Shown piece by piece: positions 9,103 through 18,343 of a DNA stretch of 64,000 nt. Origin of the DNA: G965205255 sp965205255 (GTDB lineage: Bacteria; Pseudomonadota; Gammaproteobacteria; Pseudomonadales; Endozoicomonadaceae); NCBI GenBank assembly GCA_965205255.1, contig OZ242051.1:496001-560000 (forward strand), read 5' to 3'. The stretch's first letter is position 1. Every line of letters begins with the position of its first letter. A program made the position numbers and the translations under genes. The notes under the pieces were generated by a model that did no database searches, was not told the origin of the DNA, and was given only the letters and a program-made list of their open reading frames with translations.

Positions 9103-12100
9103 ATGACGATTGATGTTGACAAGCTTAATGGCATGATGGAAAAAATTCATCAACATGAATTACATCGTGCAAGAGGCTTAAACAAGAAAGGAGAACTTGT
9201 TGAACTTTGCAATCCTGACTTATGGAATGGCAGAAAAGTAAAGATAGAACAAGACAATAAAAAAAAGCTTGTCACTTTCATCAAAGATCAACAAAGAGAA
9301 GTTAACCTATTTCGTATTCAAGCGGGTATTCCATTAGAAGGGAGAAAACCCCAAAATATATCACACAATTCAACCTTCACTCAGCTCTCCGCCTGTCTTA
9401 AAGAACTAATTAATTCGGAAGCTTTTGCTTATAACCTCGCCGAGGAGAAAATAAATCTCTTTATTGAGAAGCCTCCACAAACACAAAAGGCTGTTGAAAA
9501 AAGTATCAGCGAGATAAAAAAAATAATTAGTGATTGCATTTCGCATACAACTTCAGAAACAACTAAGGCACACATACATAAATCTTTACACAATCATATC
9601 GCTAAAAATAGCATAAAACCTGACTTTCCCGTTGAGTATAAAAACAAACTATTACAAACTGTAGAAGATGTATTTGTTAAAGAAACCACCAAAGATACCA
9701 AGGAGAACATCACCTCAAAGAAAAACACGACACCTGTTGGTGCTGAATTAAACACTGCAGACAAAACACGACCAAGCGTTTATCTTTTCGAAATCTTGCG
9801 CGAGATGTTTGCCCTTATCATGAATAAGGCTCCAGTAGGTCACAGTCATCGTTTTTCAGTCATGGGGCATCTTGTCAGAATAAAGAATGCTTTAAAAGCA
9901 ATGGGCGCACCAAGCAACTACAGTACAGATCAAAAAAATGAAATAAAAGATGCATCAAAAACATTAACAGAATTTTCCAGTGACAACCCCAATCATGCAG
10001 AATCTATTGCTATTGATTTAATTAATACTGAACTGAAAAATAAACTACAAAAACTGGAAAAAAACACACTGGCCGAAAAACGAACTACTCAGACGAAAGC
10101 ACCACATAAATCGCAAAAGACAACCGAAAAATCATTGGTAATTCCAAAAGCTGTTACATTAAAGGACATTAAAGAACTTCAAGCAAAGGCATATCGGGAA
10201 GCTTTTTATAACGATAAAAAACATTTGATAGTTGCAGAAAAAGCTGTCAATGATTTTATTGAAGCCTTAAGCAGGGCAGATTATAAATCAGAACCCCCTC
10301 AAGAATTACAACTTTTTATCCAAAAAAATCAGATTGCTTTAACTGAAAAACTAAAACGCAAAGATATAGCCAGCCAATACAGAAATATGTACAAAAGAAT
10401 GCAACGAGCCATAGAAATGCTGGAGGTGCGATCAAATTATCATGTATGCCAGTCTCTTGGTCTGCCTTCGCTCTCTTCGCATATGCAGGCTGATCTTATT
10501 CAGAAAGCGAGCCTGAGACCACAGGAGGTCATCAGTCCATCTACTTCTTCGCTCGCTTCAACACAAAAAAAAGATGTTGTCAAAGATCATTATAAAGAAG
10601 CTGAAATAAGTGCTCATGAGCAGGAGTATCTGATTGATAATCTTCCAGAATCTAAATTGCACGCACAAACGGTTAATGCGCTCCAAGCTTTTAAAAATGT
10701 GAAAAAATTTGCATCTGCAGATCTTGCCAAAGTTTTTACACTCCAAAATTTCTGTCAGCTTATCAAAGCTGATAAGTTGGCTCCGGCATTGATCAAAAAA
10801 TGTTATGATGCACCCGAGTCTGCCATGATTGGCATTTCGGTACAAATAAAAAGGGTTAATAAAAAAGCTTCTCAGCCGGATGTCTCTTCTCAGTCAACTC
10901 AATCAACTAAATCAACTCAGTCAGCTCAGTCAACTCAATCGGCTCAGTCAGCTCAGTCAAAACACAGTACCAAGAAAAAACCAGTACAACAACCTGATAC
11001 ACACTCGCAGGTTTTGGCACATCAAAAACAGATAAAAACGGCTGAACCCTCTAAAAACCGTACTGAATTAAAAGTTTCTCCACCTCCTCTAACAAACTGG
11101 GCAAATACATGTTTCATCAACGGGTATACCAATTATTTAATGTTATCGCTGGATCAGCAGGACATTGATGCTCTTGAAGCACTAAAACCCAAAACCTCCA
11201 CAGATATGCTAGCTATGGATGTGAGAGATGCGATAGTCACACTTTGGAAAGCTTATCGACAAACACCTCCGGCAAACAATGTCACTCACCTTCAACAAAA
11301 ATTACTTGGCGCAATGACGAGATGCGGCAACGCAAGAAGAGAAGGCAATACAGATATACCTGAATTTTTCAAAAAAGCTTTTCCTCATAAAAGCGAACAA
11401 GAGTTACAAAAAAAGAATGTCAGCTTTAGCGATGTTAGCCAAGAAGATGTTACCGAACTTCAAACTTCTGTCTATCAGTTATTGTTATGTAAAATTCCGG
11501 CCAGAGATACTGTACTGCTGAACAGGACGAAAAGATCAGATTTTAAACAACAGCGTATTGAACTCAATGTAAAGTCTGAACGTTTAGAGTCCGGTTTTGA
11601 TATTCGTGTTGCTGATTGGACTGGTAAGGCAGTAGCAAGTATGCACGAAGGACTTGCCGGAATGAATGACAAGTTCCAAAATGATGAGCCCATCACATGG
11701 TCGCCGGAAGAGTTAAGGGCTGGAGGGGCAACGCATGCTCCGGCAAGTGCGGTTAATCTTAAAACTGAAATTGAAGACAAGTTAATCATTGGTAGCAATA
11801 CGGAAAAAATGACTGTAAAAATCCAGCCTTTTTTTCAGGATATAATGACCAATAGCAGCAAAAAAATGAATAACGAGGCAGTCGATATTTTTGCAAAAGA
11901 TGGCAATCCGCTTCACTGCACGGTAACCGATATTGCTACCCAGAAAACATCAAATGCTGTGTTTAAGCCCAAATGCATGGTTTGCCACCAGGGTCGAAGC
12001 ACCGGCAGTGGTCATTACTATACTATTTCTTATGACGAAAAAGGCAATGCTACCATGCATAATGATTCAACAGTATGCGATATGAAGACCTATCTGAAAG

Positions 12101-12192
12101 ACAAAGGTTACAACCCCAATATGAGCGTCACTGATTATCTCAAAAATGTAGGAGCATGCCCGTATATTATTGAGTACAAAAGAGTAAAATAG
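9103..12192 (+). CDS. Ubiquitin-specific protease (USP/C19)-like deubiquitinase, probable host-directed effector
   Basis: A 1029-residue protein whose C-terminal third carries the eukaryotic USP signatures in order. Cys box NWANTCFINGYTNYLM (nucleophile C670) is followed by a Q-box-like QEDVTELQTSVYQLL near residue 785 and a His box, H-Q-G-x-x-x-G-S-GHYYTISY (H971), with the acidic or amide partner at HND (N987/D988). USPs cleave ubiquitin from proteins; free-living bacteria lack ubiquitin, so a role in a eukaryotic host is inferred. The N-terminal 650 residues are helical, Lys/Glu-rich and unrecognised. A low-complexity linker of repeated QST/QSA units (about residues 595-625) separates the halves. 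No Sec signal, so export would need another system. AAGGA precedes the ATG. Confidence 0.85.
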   Translation: MTIDVDKLNGMMEKIHQHELHRARGLNKKGELVELCNPDLWNGRKVKIEQDNKKKLVTFIKDQQREVNLFRIQAGIPLEGRKPQNISHNSTFTQLSACLKELINSEAFAYNLAEEKINLFIEKPPQTQKAVEKSISEIKKIISDCISHTTSETTKAHIHKSLHNHIAKNSIKPDFPVEYKNKLLQTVEDVFVKETTKDTKENITSKKNTTPVGAELNTADKTRPSVYLFEILREMFALIMNKAPVGHSHRFSVMGHLVRIKNALKAMGAPSNYSTDQKNEIKDASKTLTEFSSDNPNHAESIAIDLINTELKNKLQKLEKNTLAEKRTTQTKAPHKSQKTTEKSLVIPKAVTLKDIKELQAKAYREAFYNDKKHLIVAEKAVNDFIEALSRADYKSEPPQELQLFIQKNQIALTEKLKRKDIASQYRNMYKRMQRAIEMLEVRSNYHVCQSLGLPSLSSHMQADLIQKASLRPQEVISPSTSSLASTQKKDVVKDHYKEAEISAHEQEYLIDNLPESKLHAQTVNALQAFKNVKKFASADLAKVFTLQNFCQLIKADKLAPALIKKCYDAPESAMIGISVQIKRVNKKASQPDVSSQSTQSTKSTQSAQSTQSAQSAQSKHSTKKKPVQQPDTHSQVLAHQKQIKTAEPSKNRTELKVSPPPLTNWANTCFINGYTNYLMLSLDQQDIDALEALKPKTSTDMLAMDVRDAIVTLWKAYRQTPPANNVTHLQQKLLGAMTRCGNARREGNTDIPEFFKKAFPHKSEQELQKKNVSFSDVSQEDVTELQTSVYQLLLCKIPARDTVLLNRTKRSDFKQQRIELNVKSERLESGFDIRVADWTGKAVASMHEGLAGMNDKFQNDEPITWSPEELRAGGATHAPASAVNLKTEIEDKLIIGSNTEKMTVKIQPFFQDIMTNSSKKMNNEAVDIFAKDGNPLHCTVTDIATQKTSNAVFKPKCMVCHQGRSTGSGHYYTISYDEKGNATMHNDSTVCDMKTYLKDKGYNPNMSVTDYLKNVGACPYIIEYKRVK

Positions 12193-12198
12193 CTCAAA

Positions 12199-12216
12199 AA
12201 TTATCCGCTGATAATT
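12199..12216 (+). repeat. Short perfect hairpin after the USP-like gene
   Basis: AATTATC-CGCT-GATAATT, a 7-bp perfect stem immediately after the stop codon. No T-run follows; it may act with the stronger hairpin at 12261. Confidence 0.35.
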
Positions 12217-12260
12217 GAACAAAAGTGGGCTACATCTGTATTTAATGCATAATATAAAAC

Positions 12261-12294
12261 TCTGCGAGTTCTGTGTTCCGCAGATGTTTTTTTT
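12261..12294 (+). terminator. Rho-independent terminator of the protease/USP-like unit
   Basis: TCTGCG pairs with CGCAGA across a 12-nt loop and is followed by TG and eight T residues. It is placed about 70 nt downstream of the USP-like gene. The remaining non-coding sequence to 12632 includes a decayed MITE end (about 12470-12525: AGCAGCAAAATAAGA, then TTAGAATCTG). Confidence 0.6.
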
Positions 12295-12632
12295 GAAGAG
12301 AAAATCATTCCAACAAGTTCCAGTATAAGAGTGGCAATAATTCCGATTCCCACCGCCCGACATTCACTTTATTTGGTGTGAGCATTTGCTCAAAGATCCA
12401 GCTCCCGAGGTATGGTATGGATCTCTAGGGACAAATTTGCATTGCGTTGTGGGGTGTTAATTAACGCATAGCAGCAAAATAAGACAAGAAACATAATAAA
12501 AAATTAGAATCTGTTTTTAGTCTAAGTTGGCAGTTATTTTCTGGTATCAATTATCGGAACAATCTGTGTTTTTATTTTGTGAAACATAACCCTATAATTT
12601 GTATATAGATAGAAAAAAAGAGCAGGGAAGCT

Positions 12633-13430
12633 ATGTCTAAGATAGGAAATATTATCAAAAGATCACTTAATGTTATTCCCCTGGGAATAACAAAATTTCG
12701 AAGAAAACAAGGTGGTTACAAAAGAATATTCAACCCAAGAACGGCTTACCGCAGACAGTACGACAAGCGCTTATCGGGCTATAAGCTGACGTTGGTGCAA
12801 AAATGTGTCCTGCTTTTAAAAAATACCACTTGTTTTTTCAAAGGCTCCTTTGAAGCAGTGTTTCCGGATAAAACTCCACCGGATTTTTCTAAAACGCAAG
12901 AGGCTGAATTTATAGAAAAAGCTTGGAAATGTTTTAATGACCCAGAAAAAATATACGTGTTGGTTTTTAATAACCCAGATGATGAAGGGACGCAACATGC
13001 AGCGATGGTGATGGGCTCAACAGAGGGTTATAGCAGCAATGACTCTTCCATTTATGCCTCATGGACGTTTTCTGATGCAGAATTAAGTAATTTAGGTCCC
13101 CTTATCACGAAGCGCTGTGTAAGCAGCTTTGCCAAAGAGTGTGCGTACCATGGTGCACCAAGAGTAGTGGAGCTACCCGCGTTGGATGTTGATAAGATAA
13201 AGAGAACATGGATGAAATTACAAAAGAAGCGTCGGATTTACCAAGTATTAGGATTTAATTGTTCCACTTTGGTAGCAACTTTGGTGAAGTCTGGGTTAGA
13301 GCCTAAGATGAAGAAACTTATAAAAAAATTTAGTCCTATTGGCTTTTGGACACCCTACGACGTTATCAACATGACAGAAAGTCTTAAGGGTACGTTGGAA
13401 ATGAAACATAGATCTGATAAACAGAGCTAA
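12633..13430 (+). CDS. Putative papain-like fold (circularly permuted NlpC/P60-type) protein
   Basis: A 265-residue protein, not assigned to a named family. A His in QHAAMVMGS (H122) precedes a Cys in GFNCSTLVATLVKSG (C210), followed by a conserved-looking FWTPYDV. The order His first, then N-C-S/T in a helix near the C-terminus, is that of permuted papain-like NlpC/P60 peptidases and amidases, so a cysteine hydrolase or acyltransferase is inferred. The N-terminus is basic with no signal peptide. GGGA lies before the ATG. The gene follows the M4 protease and USP-like genes, and its C-terminal motif resembles that of the secreted Hint protein at 18344 (YNCHTFACNVL). Confidence 0.6.
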   Translation: MSKIGNIIKRSLNVIPLGITKFRRKQGGYKRIFNPRTAYRRQYDKRLSGYKLTLVQKCVLLLKNTTCFFKGSFEAVFPDKTPPDFSKTQEAEFIEKAWKCFNDPEKIYVLVFNNPDDEGTQHAAMVMGSTEGYSSNDSSIYASWTFSDAELSNLGPLITKRCVSSFAKECAYHGAPRVVELPALDVDKIKRTWMKLQKKRRIYQVLGFNCSTLVATLVKSGLEPKMKKLIKKFSPIGFWTPYDVINMTESLKGTLEMKHRSDKQS

Positions 13431-13876
13431 TATCAAAACATTGTACTCGCTGTAGTTATAGTTATAGTGACTCAAACCTAACCTGAAGTTACCCGTTTTT
13501 CAAAAGTTGTCTTTCAGGTTAAGTGTCCGATTCCATTGGACCAGAACAATCAAAGCCGGAGTAAAGCTGAACGTCGTTGAAATTCTGACTTAACCCACCA
13601 CCATCAAAGCGTAACTTCTATAATTGTGATAATGACAGTACTGCAAGCGACAGGATGTTTTTTGGTAACTATAATAACACTATATTGAAGCTCATTTCTG
13701 ACTATCGCTGTCAGCTGTTTTCGTAGCACACTTCAATGGTAGGACAGTCACCTGTAAATTTGTACAAAAAAATGACGTACAAAAGCAACCTTGGATAAAT
13801 CGTTAAATAATCAGTTAGATGTGAATTTTAGTATTAAGAGGTTTTGGGTAAAAAAAACATTCGGATAAATCTCATT
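13431..13876. other. Non-coding stretch with a decayed repeat
   Basis: No gene seen. The segment 13515-13560 (AAGTGTCCGATTCCATTGG, then ACCAGAAC) is matched near 26870-26900 (AAGAGTCCGGTTCCATCAAA, then CCAGAAC). A CACCACCATCAAAG motif here has a counterpart at about 27083. This suggests an old mobile element remnant shared by the two regions. Confidence 0.4.
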
Positions 13877-14167
13877 ATGAAATACAATGAAATTCGTTAC
13901 ATATCCCGTCGTCAGGATTTTAACCCTGTCATTTTAAGTTATGCTGACAATACGCATTATCTTGTTGGTAATCAGATTGATGAAAAGAATTATGATATAG
14001 CTATCGATAAAAAGGGTAGCCCTGTATGCTTTCACTGTCTTGCTGATGCAAAGGGTTCACTTAAAAGCGCAGGTTGCTCTCATGCACGTCTAATTATACA
14101 GACCCCTTATGATGAAATGATTGGTCACTCTTGTAAGTCAGATTGTATTATGGAAATTGACCTGTAG
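13877..14167 (+). CDS. Small cytosolic protein resembling DUF6482
   Basis: A 96-residue protein of unknown function. The C-terminal part, ARLIIQTPYDEMIGH, resembles the hallmark YDEMIG segment of the DUF6482 family found in pseudomonads and marine gammaproteobacteria; the assignment is from memory of the motif. Three of its Cys fall in a CFHCLADAKGSLKSAGC arrangement. I chose ATG 13877 (GGA 11 nt upstream); a longer frame from TTG 13844 is possible but its AAGAGG is too close. It stands alone, followed by a MITE copy. Confidence 0.6.
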   Translation: MKYNEIRYISRRQDFNPVILSYADNTHYLVGNQIDEKNYDIAIDKKGSPVCFHCLADAKGSLKSAGCSHARLIIQTPYDEMIGHSCKSDCIMEIDL

Positions 14168-14256
14168 CCGAAAAAATTATTTCCTTTCTTTTGGCCTTTT
14201 TCAAAAGAGTATGGTTGTGTATCCGTACTTATTAATATAATTGGCACACGATAAAC

Positions 14257-14418
14257 ATAACCAAAACCTATTTCTAGCTACTGTTATGAGCATGCTTTTA
14301 TGGCTTGTTGTTAAAGGCGAACTAAGGAGTCATAGCTAGCTATTTTGAGGGGCTTTAGCGCAAAAAAGCAAGATCAACAAAATTGCATAATAAAAAAATT
14401 AGTAGCAGGTTTTTGTAT
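14257..14418. repeat. MITE-like dispersed repeat, copy 2
   Basis: Begins ATAACCAAAACCTATTTCTA and ends TTAGTAGCAGGTTTTTGTAT, which are inverted relative to each other. It shares CTACTGTTATGAGCATGC and TTTTATGGCTTGTTGTTA with the other copies. It lies in the 500-base gap before amgK, which otherwise shows no gene. Confidence 0.75.
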
Positions 14419-14671
14419 AAAGCCAAACTATTAATAATATAAGCACATAGTAAAATAACCCCATGCACAGGGATCAACTGCCAGGTTGCGTATTCATATC
14501 GTGCATTGTACACTGCGCTTTACAGTATAAGAATATTATCTGGAAAAGATACCGCCTGTTCATAGGCTTTTCTGTTATGCATCGTATTTCCCTGCTAGGT
14601 TTCAGCAGATTTTAATACGCGTGGATAGTGGGTTTTTAACTCTGTTTAGCTTAATTAGCTTAAGGTAAAGA

Positions 14672-15724
14672 ATGGCTGAAAGTCTTAATATACTTCTCAA
14701 CGACCTTGCACAGTGGAGCGCACTTGAACTGACCCGAACTCAAAAAACGACACTTAAGGACTCGTTAATACCCTTGCCCGGAGATGCAAGTTCAAGGCGT
14801 TATTATCGCCTGATATCTCAGTCTGGTAAAAGCTATATTGTTGCTAACGCTCCCCCTGAAAATGAAAAAAACGAATCATTTATGGCTATAGCTCAAGATT
14901 GGCTGAGCCAAGGAGTACGAACCCCTGTCATTTTTGCTGCCGATCTGAAGCAGGGCTTTCTATTACTGGAAGATTTTGGACACGACACATTACTGGATCT
15001 TTTGCAAAAAAAAAGTACAGAGGTTCATGCTTACTATAAAAGTGCCATAGATATATTACACCGCATTCAAACCCTGAAACCACCAGTGAAGTTTCAGCTT
15101 CCTTCTTTTGATGCTACATTTATGCAACGTGAAATGCATCTGTTCCGACAATGGATAATCAGCGCTCTGTTAAAGATTCAACCTACACCTGAACTTGATG
15201 AAATCATCAATAAAACATTTACAACCATTATTGAGTATATACTTACTCAACCTTACGTTATTATGCACCGCGACTTTCATTCCAGAAACTTAATGCCACT
15301 ACCTGGTAGACATTTGGGTGTTCTTGACTTTCAGGATTCTGTCAAAGGACCTGCCACTTACGATATTGTTTCGCTATTACGTGACTGTTATATAGACTGG
15401 CCACAAACACAGGTTTATCAATGGCTTAATCAGTTTGCCGGTCAGACACCTGCTTTGCATTCAATAACAGTAAACCAGCTACACCAATACTTTGACTGGA
15501 CGGGTTTGCAACGTCATTTAAAAGTGGCGGGCATCTTTATAAGGCAGTGGCTGCAAAATAAAAACACATTCTATTTAAATGATATACCCCGCGTATTTTC
15601 ATACATACGTTTTGTTTGTGCACGGTATCCAGAGCTAACGCCATTAAATAAGCTGATTGAGGATACGATTATGCCCGAGCTAGTGCAACAGACATGGTGG
15701 AAACATCATCAACTGACAGATTAA
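14672..15724 (+). CDS. amgK: N-acetylmuramate/N-acetylglucosamine anomeric kinase
   Basis: Sugar kinase of the APH (aminoglycoside phosphotransferase) fold, 350 residues. In peptidoglycan recycling it phosphorylates MurNAc (and GlcNAc) at C1. Visible motifs: GDASSRRYYRL near the N-terminus (glycine loop), VIMHRDFHSRNLM (catalytic HxDFHxxN) and LGVLDFQDSVKGPATYDIVSLLRDCY (metal-binding D). The ATG has AAGGTAAAGA upstream. murU starts 16 nt after the stop, the pairing seen in Pseudomonas, which fixes the assignment over a generic antibiotic kinase. Confidence 0.92.
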   Translation: MAESLNILLNDLAQWSALELTRTQKTTLKDSLIPLPGDASSRRYYRLISQSGKSYIVANAPPENEKNESFMAIAQDWLSQGVRTPVIFAADLKQGFLLLEDFGHDTLLDLLQKKSTEVHAYYKSAIDILHRIQTLKPPVKFQLPSFDATFMQREMHLFRQWIISALLKIQPTPELDEIINKTFTTIIEYILTQPYVIMHRDFHSRNLMPLPGRHLGVLDFQDSVKGPATYDIVSLLRDCYIDWPQTQVYQWLNQFAGQTPALHSITVNQLHQYFDWTGLQRHLKVAGIFIRQWLQNKNTFYLNDIPRVFSYIRFVCARYPELTPLNKLIEDTIMPELVQQTWWKHHQLTD

Positions 15725-15740
15725 TTATTAAAGACATATA

Positions 15741-16454
15741 ATGATGAAAGCAATGATTCTGGCAGCCGGCAGAGGTGAACGTTTAAAACCTCTGACCACT
15801 GAGATACCAAAACCACTGGTATCAGAAAGTGGAAAACCTCTCATTCAGTGGCAGATAGAACGTCTGGCTCGTGCGGGAGTAACAAATATAATAATCAATC
15901 ATGCATGGCTGGGACACAAGATTGAAGATTATCTGCAAGACGGACTATTATGGGGTGTTAATATTCAATATTCCAGAGAAACTGGACCTTTGGGCACTGG
16001 AGGCGGTATCAAGCATGCTTTACCACTACTTGGCAAAGACCCTTTTATTTTAATTAGCGGTGATATTACCACAGACTACCCTTTCAAACTTCTACTAACA
16101 AAACCTTTGCCGGAAAAAATCTCAGGACATCTTATTATGGTAAATAATCCGGATCACCATCCACAAGGCGACTATTATTTAGAAGACTCAATCATTCGCC
16201 CTAGGAGTTACAATAATCCGAACACAAAAAACACACTCACTTTTGGAAGTATCGCATTATTGCATCCACGTCTTTTCCATACAAGGAAAGACATTAGCTT
16301 TTCTATTGCTGAACCGTTTAATGATGCAGTAAATCAGGGGCAGCTCAGTGGTGAGCACTTTTTTGGTTATCATTGCAATGTAGATACGATTGAGCGACTT
16401 CAAAAAGTAGAGCGAGACCGAAAAGCAGGATTAATTAACGAAAAAGAGACTTAA
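15741..16454 (+). CDS. murU: N-acetylmuramate alpha-1-phosphate uridylyltransferase
   Basis: Nucleotidyltransferase of 237 residues that converts MurNAc-1-phosphate and UTP to UDP-MurNAc, bypassing de novo MurA/MurB synthesis. The signature LAAGRGERLKPLT, followed by PKPLV, is at the N-terminus; GTGGGIKHAL and the ISGDITTDYPF metal site follow. It sits directly between amgK and djlA (3-nt gap to djlA), consistent with one transcript. Two ATGs in tandem (15741 and 15744) are both possible starts. Together with mupP at 44126 it indicates a working anabolic recycling route. Confidence 0.92.
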   Translation: MMKAMILAAGRGERLKPLTTEIPKPLVSESGKPLIQWQIERLARAGVTNIIINHAWLGHKIEDYLQDGLLWGVNIQYSRETGPLGTGGGIKHALPLLGKDPFILISGDITTDYPFKLLLTKPLPEKISGHLIMVNNPDHHPQGDYYLEDSIIRPRSYNNPNTKNTLTFGSIALLHPRLFHTRKDISFSIAEPFNDAVNQGQLSGEHFFGYHCNVDTIERLQKVERDRKAGLINEKET

Positions 16455-16457
16455 CTG

Positions 16458-17285
16458 ATGTGGGCACCTGTATTTCTATTTGCATTTATCGGACTCTTTT
16501 TTTTCGGTCCATTTGGTGCTGTTTTTGGTGGCGTGCTTGGTCTTTTAATCAGTAAACGTCTTTTTCCCGGTCTGTTTCAGGGATATATTTCTCCAGAACA
16601 GCAAGCTCGAACACAAGCCCTTTTTTTTCGGGCAACTTTTATCATGATGGGGCGAATAGCAAAAGCCGATGGTCATATAAATGAATCAGAAATTCGGCAA
16701 GCCTCTCAACTGATGGAACATTTGAAGCTTTCCACTGTACAGCGTCGGCAAGCCATAGAACTGTTTAATGAAGGAAAGTCAGGACAAGCTGATTTAAAAG
16801 AAATTCTGTTAGATTTTAAACAGGGTGTTACTTCATCAAATCTGATTAATCTATTTATTGAAATACAACTACAGGTAGCTTATGCCGATGGCGAACTCAC
16901 ACCAGCGGAGGAGCGGATCTTATCCGATATTTGCCAGCAACTCAGTGTCACACGCTTTACACTGGAAGTGTTAAGAAGACGTGTTCAGGCACAACGTTCC
17001 TTCTATCAACAGCGCACAGGTTATCAACAACATAACTATTCACACCATACTCAACAGTCAACCCAAAAATCTTTACATGAAGCTTATCGTATTCTTGGTG
17101 TAAGCCTTAACGCCAGTGATCAGGAAGTTAAACGTGCTTATCGAAAGCGGATGAGCGAACATCATCCCGATAAACTTGTTTCCAAAGGGCTTCCGAAAGA
17201 AATGTTAGAAATAGCAAAAAGAAAAACACAGGAAATTCAGTCTGCATACGATATAATCAGCAGGCAACGCAAGCAACAGGCATGA
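16458..17285 (+). CDS. djlA: DjlA-type membrane-anchored J-domain co-chaperone
   Basis: A 275-residue inner-membrane co-chaperone of DnaK. Order: glycine-rich transmembrane segment (about 5-35), TerB-like helical domain (about 55-165), Gln/Ser/His-rich linker, C-terminal J domain (about 205-275) with the HPD tripeptide in MSEHHPDKLVSKGLP. The J domain reads almost like that of E. coli DjlA. Its start lies 3 nt after the murU stop. DjlA-class proteins are linked to envelope stress and, in intracellular pathogens, to survival in host cells; that role is only analogy here. Confidence 0.92.
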   Translation: MWAPVFLFAFIGLFFFGPFGAVFGGVLGLLISKRLFPGLFQGYISPEQQARTQALFFRATFIMMGRIAKADGHINESEIRQASQLMEHLKLSTVQRRQAIELFNEGKSGQADLKEILLDFKQGVTSSNLINLFIEIQLQVAYADGELTPAEERILSDICQQLSVTRFTLEVLRRRVQAQRSFYQQRTGYQQHNYSHHTQQSTQKSLHEAYRILGVSLNASDQEVKRAYRKRMSEHHPDKLVSKGLPKEMLEIAKRKTQEIQSAYDIISRQRKQQA

Positions 17286-17306
17286 TAAGGTATAAGGATT
17301 ACACTC

Positions 17307-17975
17307 ATGAGCAATAAAAGTATTGACCTTTACTCTCTGGCAACACCTAACGGTCAAAAGGTGTCTATCGCTCTTGAAGAGATGGAACTGGAGTACAAAC
17401 CTCATACCATTGACATTAGTGAGGGCGAACAATTCAGTGCTGAATTTATCAAAATCAACCCCAACTCAAAAATTCCTGCCATTGTGGATCACAACGGACC
17501 CCATGGAAAACCGATCACGCTGATGGAATCTGGTGCAATATTGATGTATCTGGCAGAAAAGACCAATAAGCTACTCCCAAAGGACACAGCTAAACGTTAC
17601 GATGTTATGCAATGGTTATTTTTTCAGATGGGCGGTGTTGGACCTATGTTTGGTCAGTTTGGACACTTTTTCAAATATGCAAAAGACACCTGCAAAGACC
17701 CCTACCCGCTTCAACGCTACACGAAAGAAGTTCATCGACTCTTAACTGTACTGGATAAGCGTCTTTCTACTAATGATTATATGGCAGGCGATGAATACTC
17801 TATCGCTGATATAGCTATCTTTCCTTGGGTGGGTTGTCTTGACTGGGGGTATGATGCAGCTCATATATTCAAGCTTGAAACTTTTAAGTATGTAAAAGCA
17901 TGGCATGACCATTGCACATCACGCCCTGCTGCACAACGAGGTGCAGAAGTTTGCAAGCTATCCAAAGAAAAATAG
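17307..17975 (+). CDS. Nu-class glutathione S-transferase family protein (YfcG/YghU-like)
   Basis: A 222-residue thioredoxin-fold plus helical GST protein. The N-terminal SLATPNGQKVSIALEEMEL matches the Thr-Pro-Asn active-site segment of YfcG-like enzymes, which reduce disulfides using glutathione rather than having a catalytic Ser or Tyr. NSKIPAIVD supplies the cis-Pro and MESGAI the gamma-glutamyl binding Ser. The C-terminal helix has the N-capping YSIADIAIFPW. AAGGAT precedes the ATG; it begins 21 nt after djlA and may be last in that operon. The substrate cannot be told from sequence. Confidence 0.88.
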   Translation: MSNKSIDLYSLATPNGQKVSIALEEMELEYKPHTIDISEGEQFSAEFIKINPNSKIPAIVDHNGPHGKPITLMESGAILMYLAEKTNKLLPKDTAKRYDVMQWLFFQMGGVGPMFGQFGHFFKYAKDTCKDPYPLQRYTKEVHRLLTVLDKRLSTNDYMAGDEYSIADIAIFPWVGCLDWGYDAAHIFKLETFKYVKAWHDHCTSRPAAQRGAEVCKLSKEK

Positions 17976-18343
17976 CATCAACGACAAATCCAACATTCAA
18001 AGCTCAATTTTTCTATGCTGATCTTGGTCCTGATACAGGACCTACCAGCCATTTCCATGGGCCTTGTGACAAAAGATTGCAAGAATCATGGTAGTGTGAT
18101 TGACCTTAATACCCCCTCTCATCCAGACTCTCTGCCAATTCACGGTAGCTGATACCGTATTGACAGTTCCAGCAAACTGCCAACAGAATAATATTCCCCG
18201 AAAAATGACACCATTTGAGATCAGGCATGATTATTCAAAGTTTATTTAGGAAAGTAGTCTGGATTATTATCAATTTATTGCAACAGAACAAAATAGTCGT
18301 GTAAAATAGGTTTTTTCTATACGACTCCAATAAATTGCTATCA
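17976..18343. other. Intergenic region after the GST gene
   Basis: No gene supported. It holds a 7-bp perfect hairpin GGTCCTG-ATA-CAGGACC (18026-18042) without a T-run, and a candidate promoter for the following toxin-like gene. Confidence 0.4.
18278..18307 (+). promoter_or_regulatory. Candidate sigma-70 promoter of the Hint/papain-like gene
   Basis: TTGCAA (18278-18283), 18-nt spacer, TAAAAT (18302-18307), about 37 nt before the ATG at 18344. Judged by match to the consensus only. Confidence 0.4.

Noticed and set aside
14672..15724. Aminoglycoside resistance kinase
   Set aside because: Same fold, but adjacency to murU identifies AmgK.
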